Notes under the pieces: generated by a model
Databases searched by the model: none
What the model saw: only the letters and a program-made list of their open reading frames with translations
Told to the model about the DNA's origin: nothing
Translations under genes and position numbers: made by a program
Source of the DNA: an uncultured Veillonella sp.
GTDB lineage: Bacteria; Bacillota; Negativicutes; Veillonellales; Veillonellaceae
Assembly (NCBI GenBank): GCA_915066865.1
Contig: CAJZEE010000039.1
Location: forward strand, 1-18,105
Length of the DNA stretch: 18,105 nt
Direction: 5' to 3'
Part shown: piece by piece, positions 1 to 6,640 of the stretch
Position numbering within the stretch: the stretch's first letter is position 1
Layout: every line of letters starts with the position of its first letter

Positions 1-42
1 CCGAGATCTACACTCTTTCCCTACACGACGCTCTTCCGATCT
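1..42 (+). other. Illumina TruSeq universal (P5) adapter remnant
   Basis: These 42 bases match, as I remember it, the last 42 bases of the Illumina TruSeq universal adapter, from CCGAGATCTACAC through the GCTCTTCCGATCT ligation end. The genome sequence starts directly after it at position 43. It is more GC-rich than the flanking DNA and has no biological role. It shows that the contig end was not adapter-trimmed, so nothing should be read from this stretch or its junction. Confidence 0.97.
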
Positions 43-46
43 ATCA

Positions 47-70
47 AGTTATTTTACTGGTAAAATAACT
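47..70 (-). terminator. AT-rich hairpin, probable terminator of the phosphoethanolamine transferase gene
   Basis: A perfect 10-bp inverted repeat (AGTTATTTTA at 47-56, TAAAATAACT at 61-70) encloses a 4-base loop. It lies about 40 bases past the stop codon of the minus-strand gene, where a terminator is expected. Only four genomic bases follow the hairpin on that strand before the adapter, so a U-tract cannot be confirmed. The stem is AT-rich and weak. Confidence 0.4.
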
Positions 71-111
71 CAATATAATAGAAAAATAATGGCTACAATA
101 TTAATTAAAGA

Positions 112-1944
112 CTACTTGTTTGCATTAACAGGATCATTTGCTAATGGTTGTTCACCAAGTAATGTAGTTAAGTTATGTAGATTAAATCGATATTGAGCAT
201 TACTAAAATCTCGTGTTGCATCATATCGTTGACTTGGAGCATGCATGAGACCAACTAATGTATCGTATAGCAAATCATTAGTAAAGAATTGATGCTCGTG
301 TTTTGCAAGTACCTCAGCAGTCTGTGGATAGGTTGAGCGATATTGTGGAGATAGGTATACCCAGAATGGAATATGTGTCATAACAAAATCAAATGTATCA
401 GGGTTATGCGATTTGTCTAAACTTTCACCGTGATCGGAGAAATACACCATGGCTTGTAGGTTTAATTTGTCTTTGCCATAATTGTAAATTTGTTGTAATA
501 ACCAGTCTGTGTATAATTGGCTGTTAGCATATGCTTCTTGACCATCAGGATACGGACCTTGTTTCCACTTGCTAAATTCATGAGGGTAACGGTCATTGTA
601 ATAAATATGACTACCCATAATATGTATAACGATAAAGTTGTTTTTGGTAGGATCTACAGTTTCTAATAATGGCAATAGAGCTTCATCATATCGATCTGAG
701 AATGCATAAGATTCATGGGCCCATTTTGTTGTGTCTGCAGTCTTAGCCATTAATGAAATAGCTGTATCATATTCACCGAATACACCTTGATTGCTAAACC
801 AAGAAGTCGTGTATCCCGCTTTTTTAGCAATATCTAAGATATTGGCTGAATCAAGAAATGGTTTATCATCATATTGATTTCGTTCAGATAGTGCACGCTC
901 CAAGGTTGGTACTGTTTGTACGTACGATGAATAGGCATTATCAAAGAAGACAAAGTCTTTATTGTCCGAACGCATATTGCCTTGCCATGGAGTATCGTCA
1001 TATGGGAAGTTTGGATTATATACTTTCATATAATCTCGAGAACTAGATTCTCCAATGACTAGAATAATAGTACCAGGTGTTTTGTTCACCGCTGTTTCCT
1101 TTGTGTCTAAATTAAAGGAATCAAATACTAAGTGGTGATTATCATTATATTGTTGCATTTGTTTTACATAATCGCCTGCAGCAATCCAGTTCGCCACAAT
1201 ACAGGTTTGTGGGAACAAAAAGAATGGTACATATACTAAAAAAGCTACAAGGGATGCGATAAGCATAGCTGAGCGCATAGGGCGTGTAGTATTTAAGTTT
1301 ACTACTGCTTTCATCCCTAAGTTAGACCAGTACAATAAATAAGTCCATAAGATAAGACCAATACTTATTGTTATAAGACCAGGTATTCCAGCTGCATTCT
1401 TTAAAAAACCAAATGCTTCTTCTGGATTGGTCATATATACGGCTAGCAGACTGGCTGGCGTTAAGCAATGCCAAGTAGTCATGTAATAGCCAATTTGTAA
1501 GAATGGTATTAAGCTCAAGATCATGGAAATGATAGCCATGATTAAGGATGTTGTTTTATGGAAGCGATTTGTTTGGTTCAGTAAAAACTGAATGCCTGAT
1601 AATCCCATGAAAATTAATAAGCCAAATAAAAAATCATTAGCAAATTCATAGAAGTATAATGGCTTCACATAGGACCAATGGAATAAAAGAGGAAAGGTAA
1701 GTGCCCATAAGATTCCGACTAGGCCATACCCTAAAAAAGGCCTGTGGAAAACGGTACACCCCATAAAATATTGAAATAAAAAGGTACCTACAATTGTTGG
1801 TACAGCTAAAATCGTAATATCCTCTACATCAAGCCCTAAGGTTATGGGCTCATAAATTAAAAATAAGATGATATATAAAACAATACCTATAATACCAAAG
1901 CGAAAAATTGGATTTCGCCCAATTTGCCTCACACTCGATGACAT
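112..1944 (-). CDS. Membrane phosphoethanolamine transferase (EptA/EptC/CptA-like, sulfatase fold)
   Basis: This 610-residue protein resembles enzymes that move phosphoethanolamine from phosphatidylethanolamine to lipid A or other surface glycans. About the first 250 residues hold several hydrophobic membrane segments (for example near 15-32, 43-61, 105-122, 131-153, 187-206 and 225-246). A sulfatase-fold domain, expected to face the periplasm, follows. Visible metal-site motifs are IGESSSRD (297-304, with E299), HIMGSH (441-446) and SDHGES (503-508), plus H523. The likely nucleophile is T344 in YVQTVPTL, by analogy with the Thr of EptA and MCR enzymes. The start ATG at 1944 has AGAGGA about six bases upstream, and the stop is TAG. 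A possible but weak promoter lies in 1980-2040. The gene stands alone, divergent from scpA. The exact acceptor cannot be told from sequence; another alkaline-phosphatase-superfamily transferase is the main alternative. Confidence 0.85.
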   Translation of the reverse strand: MSSSVRQIGRNPIFRFGIIGIVLYIILFLIYEPITLGLDVEDITILAVPTIVGTFLFQYFMGCTVFHRPFLGYGLVGILWALTFPLLFHWSYVKPLYFYEFANDFLFGLLIFMGLSGIQFLLNQTNRFHKTTSLIMAIISMILSLIPFLQIGYYMTTWHCLTPASLLAVYMTNPEEAFGFLKNAAGIPGLITISIGLILWTYLLYWSNLGMKAVVNLNTTRPMRSAMLIASLVAFLVYVPFFLFPQTCIVANWIAAGDYVKQMQQYNDNHHLVFDSFNLDTKETAVNKTPGTIILVIGESSSRDYMKVYNPNFPYDDTPWQGNMRSDNKDFVFFDNAYSSYVQTVPTLERALSERNQYDDKPFLDSANILDIAKKAGYTTSWFSNQGVFGEYDTAISLMAKTADTTKWAHESYAFSDRYDEALLPLLETVDPTKNNFIVIHIMGSHIYYNDRYPHEFSKWKQGPYPDGQEAYANSQLYTDWLLQQIYNYGKDKLNLQAMVYFSDHGESLDKSHNPDTFDFVMTHIPFWVYLSPQYRSTYPQTAEVLAKHEHQFFTNDLLYDTLVGLMHAPSQRYDATRDFSNAQYRFNLHNLTTLLGEQPLANDPVNANK

Positions 1945-2045
1945 AATAAATCCTCTCTAAAAGGAATACACAATAACGTATCTTTTTTTAATATAAAATA
2001 ATTACAATAATAAAGATAGCAGATGAGTGTAAAAAAAACAATTAT

Positions 2046-2075
2046 TTGAAAGTACTACTATAAATGCTTTATAAT
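2046..2075 (+). promoter_or_regulatory. Sigma-A-type promoter of the scpA operon
   Basis: TTGAAA (2046-2051) and a perfect TATAAT (2070-2075) are separated by 18 bases. Transcription would start near 2082, giving a leader of about 30 bases before the scpA ATG at 2114. No other convincing promoter was seen before the terminator at 8545, apart from a possible weak one inside ispH-rpsA. Confidence 0.6.
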
Positions 2076-2113
2076 TATATAGTTAAAAACATTTTTTCTG
2101 AGGATTGGGTTTT

Positions 2114-2839
2114 ATGGGAGATTATAACTACAAGTTGGACGTTTTTGAAGGTCCCCTTGATCTGCTCTTGCATCTCATTGAAAAACATAAAATAGAAATT
2201 ACCGATATTCCTATCGTTGAAATAACGAGTCAATACTTGGCATATCTAGACAATTGGAACCATTTTGATATTCATTATAGTAGTGAATTTCTTGTTATGG
2301 CATCTACCTTATTACAGATTAAATCACGCATGTTATTACCTAAGGCTGAACCTGAGCCTGATGAAGCAGAGGATCCACGTGACGAGTTGGTAGCAAAATT
2401 AGTAGAATTTAAGAAAATTAAGGATATTATATCTCTATTAATGGAGCGTACCGCTGTATCTGCGAATATATTTAGTCGTCCTGAAGAAACGAGTGTGCTT
2501 GGATTAGATAGTGTATATAATTTGGAACTTTCACAGTTATATCAAATTTTTTATCAAACTATAAAACGGGCTAAAGAGTTACCAGAAGAAGAGACGATTC
2601 GTGAGGTAAAGGTTGAAAAGGATACGTATAGTTTAGAGGACATGATTATATCCTTGTCTAGTCGTATACATCGTGGCGAATGTCTATATTTTAGGGAGTT
2701 ATTAGTAGCAATTGATACGAAAAGTGGTATGGTAACTATCTTTATGGCTGTTTTAGAATTATTAAAACAACAAGTTATGGAAATGCGCTATGAAGATGAT
2801 GATATTATATTCACTGCTACCTTAGAGAGGGCCGTGTAG
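2114..2839 (+). CDS. scpA: Segregation and condensation protein A
   Basis: ScpA is the kleisin that bridges the heads of the SMC dimer and, with ScpB, forms the condensin that compacts and separates the chromosome. The 241-residue protein opens with the family signature YKLDVFEGPLDLLLHLI (residues 6-22) and continues through TSQYL and STLLQIKSRMLLP, followed by an acidic linker (PEPDEAEDPRDEL). The C-terminal part is the winged-helix region that contacts SMC. A TTG at 2105 could extend the frame by three codons. It directly abuts the TGAGGA Shine-Dalgarno (2099-2104), whereas the ATG at 2114 lies nine bases from it, so the ATG is chosen. It is the first gene of a long plus-strand operon and lies 12 bases before scpB. 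Length and motifs are normal for the family. Confidence 0.96.
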   Translation: MGDYNYKLDVFEGPLDLLLHLIEKHKIEITDIPIVEITSQYLAYLDNWNHFDIHYSSEFLVMASTLLQIKSRMLLPKAEPEPDEAEDPRDELVAKLVEFKKIKDIISLLMERTAVSANIFSRPEETSVLGLDSVYNLELSQLYQIFYQTIKRAKELPEEETIREVKVEKDTYSLEDMIISLSSRIHRGECLYFRELLVAIDTKSGMVTIFMAVLELLKQQVMEMRYEDDDIIFTATLERAV

Positions 2840-2851
2840 AAAGGGGGCCAT

Positions 2852-3361
2852 ATGAGCTTACCAACGATGCATTTAGAAGCCGTTTTGTTTTCATCGGCAA
2901 AGCCTATATCGATAGATATGTTAGCAGAAGTGTTTGGGCTTTCCACAGAGGCGACACAAAAATATATAGAAGAATTACAACGAGAACTAGAAGAACAGAA
3001 TCGAGGTATTCGAATACGTATATCTGGAGCTGGTGTTGAATTAGTAAGCGCTGTTGAATGTGCTGATTATGTTGGGCATATTCGTAAAAGAGAAGATAAA
3101 TTATCTAATGCGGCTATGGAAACATTAGCTGTTATCGCCTATAAGCAGCCTATTACAAAGGCTGAAATCGAAGAGGTGCGCGGTGTAAATAGCGATAAAA
3201 TTATAAAACAATTATTAACTCGATCTCTTATAGCTGAATTAGGTCATAAGGATACTGTAGGTAGACCGATTCTATATGGCACGACTGATGAATTTTTGAG
3301 AAGTGCTGGTGTAGAATCGATAGAAGCCTTACATCAAGAAGTTTCGGAAACAGAAGGATAG
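2852..3361 (+). CDS. scpB: Segregation and condensation protein B
   Basis: ScpB is the dimeric winged-helix (kite) partner of ScpA in the SMC-ScpAB condensin. The 169-residue product shows the family pattern: an N-terminal segment, LEAVLFSSAKPI, typical of the first winged helix. The second winged helix contains ETLAVIAYKQPITKAEIEEV and RGVNSDKIIKQLL, followed by GRPILYGTTDEFL. A strong Shine-Dalgarno, AAGGGGG, precedes the ATG. Its stop is one base from the start of rluB, and the rluB ribosome site lies inside the end of scpB, which suggests coupled translation. The scpA-scpB-rluB order is common in Firmicutes. Nothing unusual was seen. Confidence 0.96.
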   Translation: MSLPTMHLEAVLFSSAKPISIDMLAEVFGLSTEATQKYIEELQRELEEQNRGIRIRISGAGVELVSAVECADYVGHIRKREDKLSNAAMETLAVIAYKQPITKAEIEEVRGVNSDKIIKQLLTRSLIAELGHKDTVGRPILYGTTDEFLRSAGVESIEALHQEVSETEG

Positions 3362-3362
3362 C

Positions 3363-4091
3363 ATGGAACGATTACAAAAATATATTGCCAGTTGTGGTAT
3401 TGCATCACGGCGTAAGGCAGAAGAACTAATTACAGAAGGTAAAGTACAGGTCAATGGTCGCAAGGTAACCGAATTAGGGGTCAAAATTAATCCACAAAAA
3501 GATAAGGTTAAGGTTAATGGTCAATTATTGGCTCAAGAGAAACCAGTATATTATTTGTTAAATAAACCAAAGGGTGTCATTACATCTGTGTCTGACCCTC
3601 AAGGTCGAGAAACGGTTTTAGATTATATAAAAAATGAAACGAAACGAATTTACCCTATTGGTCGTCTCGATTTATATACAGAAGGTTTGTTACTGCTTAC
3701 GAATGATGGAGAGTTGGCACAAAATCTAACGCACCCATCTAAAGGCGTGGAAAAAACTTATGAAGTTCGTATCAAAGGTCGTGTTCGCGATGATGATTTG
3801 CAAATTATTGCAAATGGGGTAGAGCTTGAAGATGGTATAACTGCACCTGCAACAATTGTAGATTTAGGTTTTGATGATCATAATGGTGTACATGAAGTAG
3901 AAATTACAATTCATGAAGGTCGTAATCGCCAAGTTCGTCGTATGTTTGAACACTTTGGCTATCGTATTCATAATTTAAAACGCATTGCTTATGCTGGTCT
4001 TACTTTAGGTGGTGTAAAACGCGGTGCTTCTCGTCAACTAACAATTCGTGAAGTAAAAGCGCTAAAAGCATTGGGGTCAGAAAAGGCATGA
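3363..4091 (+). CDS. rluB: 23S rRNA pseudouridine synthase, RluB/RsuA family
   Basis: This enzyme isomerises a specific uridine of ribosomal RNA to pseudouridine; in the RluB branch the target is in 23S rRNA near the peptidyl-transferase centre. The 242-residue protein has an N-terminal S4 RNA-binding domain (about residues 1-60, ERLQKYIASCGIASRRKAE). A catalytic domain follows, with YYLLNKPKGV (63-72), the active-site motif GRLDLYTEGLLLL (100-112, D103 predicted catalytic) and the C-terminal motif EGRNRQVRRMFE. The ATG at 3363 uses an AGAAGGA Shine-Dalgarno inside the end of scpB. The stop overlaps the next start (ATGA), implying translational coupling. RluB, RsuA and RluE/F share this design. 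The RluB call rests on size and on the scpAB neighbourhood. Confidence 0.92.
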   Translation: MERLQKYIASCGIASRRKAEELITEGKVQVNGRKVTELGVKINPQKDKVKVNGQLLAQEKPVYYLLNKPKGVITSVSDPQGRETVLDYIKNETKRIYPIGRLDLYTEGLLLLTNDGELAQNLTHPSKGVEKTYEVRIKGRVRDDDLQIIANGVELEDGITAPATIVDLGFDDHNGVHEVEITIHEGRNRQVRRMFEHFGYRIHNLKRIAYAGLTLGGVKRGASRQLTIREVKALKALGSEKA

Positions 4092-5335
4092 AACAAATCA
4101 TAGTCATTGGCGGTGGTGCGGCAGGTCTAATGGCAGCTGTTATAGCAGGCCGTGAAGGAGCACGCGTCATCTTATTGGAAAAAATGAATATGGTTGGCAA
4201 GAAAATGGGCATTACCGGTAAAGGTCGCTGTAATATTACGAATAGTGCAGATATGGCCGAATTTATAAAAAATACGCCTGGTAATGGTAAGTTCTTGTAC
4301 GGTGCCTATGAACGCTTTAGTAATGAAGATCTTCTGGACCTATTGCATAGCTGGGGGTTAAAAACTAAAGTAGAACGTGGTGGACGAGTGTTTCCTGAAT
4401 CCGATTCTGCATTAGAAGTACGCAATATCTTTATGAAAATCCTAAAAAAGTATAATGTTCAAGTTCATTTAAATGAACCTGTTACATCGATTACTGTACA
4501 GGAAAATCGTGTAGTTGGTGTTACAACGGATAAGGAACAATATGCTTGTGATGCTGCTATTATTTGTACTGGTGGTGCATCTTATCCATTGACAGGTTCT
4601 ACTGGTGATGGTTACGTTTTAGCCGAAAAAGTGGGACATACTATTACTGATATTCGTCCATCCTTAGTCCCTATCGTTACAAACGAAACGTGGGTAAAGG
4701 AAATTATGGGGCTTAGTCTTCGTAATGTTGAGGTATCCGTAATTTCTAAAAGTAAGGTACAAGCTAAACAATTTGGGGAAATGATGTTTACTCATTTTGG
4801 TCTTACGGGGCCTACAATTTTATCATTAAGTCACATGGTAGGTAAGTTGCTTCGTAAGAAAAATCCTCAAATTACCATTGAAATTAATCTTAAGCCTGCT
4901 TTAACTGCAGAAGTATTGGATAAGCGCTTGCAAAAGGATTTTGACTTATATTCTAAAAAACAATTGGCTAATGGGATGAGGGATTTACTACCTGTAAATC
5001 TTATTCCCATTGTTATAAAGCTTGCTGAGTTAAATCCGGCTAAACCAATTAATCAAATTACAAAGGAAGAGCGTTTGCGCTTATGTCATGTATTGCAACA
5101 TATGACAGTAACTGTTAAGGAATTACGACCTGTAGCGGAAGCTATTGTTACAGCAGGTGGTATTTCATTAAAAGAATTTAATCCTAAAACTATGGAGTCT
5201 AAATTGATTGGTGGTTTATATGGTGCTGGTGAAGTACTAGACATAGATGCTTTTACAGGAGGCTATAATTTACAAGCTGCCTTTTCCACAGGCTATGTGG
5301 CGGCTATGCATGCCGTACACGGTGATGAAGAATAG
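4088..5335 (+). CDS. BaiN/HI0933-family NAD(P)/FAD-dependent oxidoreductase (YhiN-like)
   Basis: This is a 415-residue flavoprotein of the HI0933/YhiN family. Some relatives are annotated BaiN for a bile-acid reductase activity, but most members have no proven substrate. The N-terminus is a Rossmann FAD site: GGGAAG (8-13), with E31 placed to bind the adenine ribose. It is followed by the family signature GKKMGITGKGRCNITN (37-52). The C-terminus carries GLYGAGEVLDIDAFTGGYNL, which closes the FAD pocket. The ATG overlaps the rluB stop by four bases (ATGA), so it is probably translated by coupling with rluB, and cmk begins eight bases after its stop. The surrounding genes are all housekeeping, which argues for a general redox or RNA-linked role rather than bile-acid chemistry. 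That point is inference. Confidence 0.88.
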   Translation: MKQIIVIGGGAAGLMAAVIAGREGARVILLEKMNMVGKKMGITGKGRCNITNSADMAEFIKNTPGNGKFLYGAYERFSNEDLLDLLHSWGLKTKVERGGRVFPESDSALEVRNIFMKILKKYNVQVHLNEPVTSITVQENRVVGVTTDKEQYACDAAIICTGGASYPLTGSTGDGYVLAEKVGHTITDIRPSLVPIVTNETWVKEIMGLSLRNVEVSVISKSKVQAKQFGEMMFTHFGLTGPTILSLSHMVGKLLRKKNPQITIEINLKPALTAEVLDKRLQKDFDLYSKKQLANGMRDLLPVNLIPIVIKLAELNPAKPINQITKEERLRLCHVLQHMTVTVKELRPVAEAIVTAGGISLKEFNPKTMESKLIGGLYGAGEVLDIDAFTGGYNLQAAFSTGYVAAMHAVHGDEE

Positions 5336-5343
5336 AGGTTATT

Positions 5344-6027
5344 ATGAACACTAAAAAAATTGCCATTGCTATTGATGGTCCTGCTGGGGCTGGTAAAAGT
5401 AGCATTTCTAAAGTAGTGGCCAATGAATTAGGGTATTTATATATCGATACAGGTTCCATGTATCGCGGTGTTACATGGGCAGTTCTTGATAGTCAAATCG
5501 ATGTTAAGGATCAAGCTGCTGTAGAAGCTTTATTACCTTCTTTAAATTTGACTTTAGAGCCTACTGCAACAGCATGCAAGGTCTATATTAAAGGGAAAGA
5601 TGTTACATCATTAATTCGCCAGCAGCAAATTAATGATAATGTATCGACTATAGCTTCTTATAAAGGGGTTCGACAATATTTGGTAGAACGCCAACAAGAG
5701 ATGGCCGCCGTTGGGGGAGTTATATTAGATGGACGTGATATCGGTTCTGTCGTATTACCTAATGCAGAGCTAAAAATTTATTTAACCGCTTCTGTAGATG
5801 CGCGTGCAAAACGTAGATGGTTAGAAGTACAAGGTACATCAAACGAGCAAACACTAGACGAAATTAAAAAGAATGTTGTTAGTCGTGATGAAATGGATAA
5901 AAATCGTGAAGAGTCTCCACTTGTATGCGTTGAAGATGCAGTGGTTGTAGACTCTAGTAATATGAATTTCGATGAAACTGTGGCATATATATTGAATTTA
6001 GTACAGGAGACAATCAATCATGAATAA
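5344..6027 (+). CDS. cmk: Cytidylate kinase
   Basis: Cmk phosphorylates CMP and dCMP to the diphosphates using ATP, recycling pyrimidine nucleotides and CMP released by phospholipid synthesis. The 227-residue protein has the expected order of motifs: P-loop GPAGAGKS (12-19), YIDTGSMYRG (33-42), LDGRDIGSVVLP (128-139) and the lid-region DKNREESPL (185-193). The ATG at 5344 follows AGAGG, which itself overlaps the stop of the flavoprotein gene. The 3' end overlaps plsC by eight bases. The order cmk-plsC-ispH-rpsA is familiar from Firmicutes. Length and key residues are normal. Confidence 0.96.
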   Translation: MNTKKIAIAIDGPAGAGKSSISKVVANELGYLYIDTGSMYRGVTWAVLDSQIDVKDQAAVEALLPSLNLTLEPTATACKVYIKGKDVTSLIRQQQINDNVSTIASYKGVRQYLVERQQEMAAVGGVILDGRDIGSVVLPNAELKIYLTASVDARAKRRWLEVQGTSNEQTLDEIKKNVVSRDEMDKNREESPLVCVEDAVVVDSSNMNFDETVAYILNLVQETINHE

Positions 6028-6640
6028 ATTTTCTACCTGGTTATGGCGTACCGCTTTTTGGCTTCGCTATAAGGTAGGGTATGGATTGAAAGTATATGGT
6101 CGCGATAATTTTCCAATGGAAGGGCCTGTTATCGTGGTGCCTAATCATTTAAGTAATAACGATCCCCCTATCTGCGGCTATGCTTTGCCTAGACATGTAC
6201 ACTTTATGGCTAAACAAGAATTATTTGTGAATCCCATTTCACGTTTTTTTTGTACATGGCTTGGTGCATTTCCGTTAAATCGCGGTGCTATTGATAAAGT
6301 TGCTATTCGTCATGCCATGGGATTACTTAAAGACAATAAGGTTTTAGGCATATTTGCAGAAGGAAACCGTCAAAAAAGTGGTAAACTTGGTAAATTCCAT
6401 GATGGTGCAGCATCAATTGCTCTTAGAACAGGTGTTAGCATAGTGCCTGTTGCTATCATTGGCTCTCACAATATGAAACGTAATAAAGTGGCTTGTATTA
6501 TTGGTAAACCAATCCCAGTTGAAAAAGCTAAAGCAACTCCAGAAGCAATTCAAAAAGTAAATGATAGTGTTAAAAGTGAAATCCAACGAATGATAGATTC
6601 TTATCATAATAATTGTATAGAGGAGACTTTATGGAAATAA
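6020..6640 (+). CDS. plsC: 1-acyl-sn-glycerol-3-phosphate acyltransferase
   Basis: PlsC adds the second acyl chain to lysophosphatidic acid, giving phosphatidic acid at the inner face of the cytoplasmic membrane. The 206-residue protein has the catalytic HX4D motif in NHLSNND (H43, D48). Further on are PLNRG (85-89), the glycerophosphate-binding block FAEGNRQKSGKLGKF (112-126, where EGTR is more usual) and VPVAIIG near 142-148. The ATG at 6020 lies inside the end of cmk, with AGGAG ten bases upstream. The end overlaps the start of the ispH-rpsA fusion by ten bases (6631-6640). PlsY and GpsA, which make its substrate, are encoded about 3-5 kb downstream. Confidence 0.94.
   Translation: MNKFSTWLWRTAFWLRYKVGYGLKVYGRDNFPMEGPVIVVPNHLSNNDPPICGYALPRHVHFMAKQELFVNPISRFFCTWLGAFPLNRGAIDKVAIRHAMGLLKDNKVLGIFAEGNRQKSGKLGKFHDGAASIALRTGVSIVPVAIIGSHNMKRNKVACIIGKPIPVEKAKATPEAIQKVNDSVKSEIQRMIDSYHNNCIEETLWK

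Noticed and set aside
858..1046. Plus-strand 62-codon frame inside the phosphoethanolamine transferase gene
   Set aside because: It is antisense to conserved coding sequence, including the catalytic region, and has no support of its own.
2105..2113. TTG start for scpA
   Set aside because: It directly abuts the TGAGGA ribosome site, leaving no spacing; the ATG at 2114 is well placed.
6613..6630. TTG start adding six residues to IspH
   Set aside because: The AGGAG site lies between this TTG and the ATG at 6631, so it can serve only the ATG. IspH proteins normally begin at the position of that ATG.
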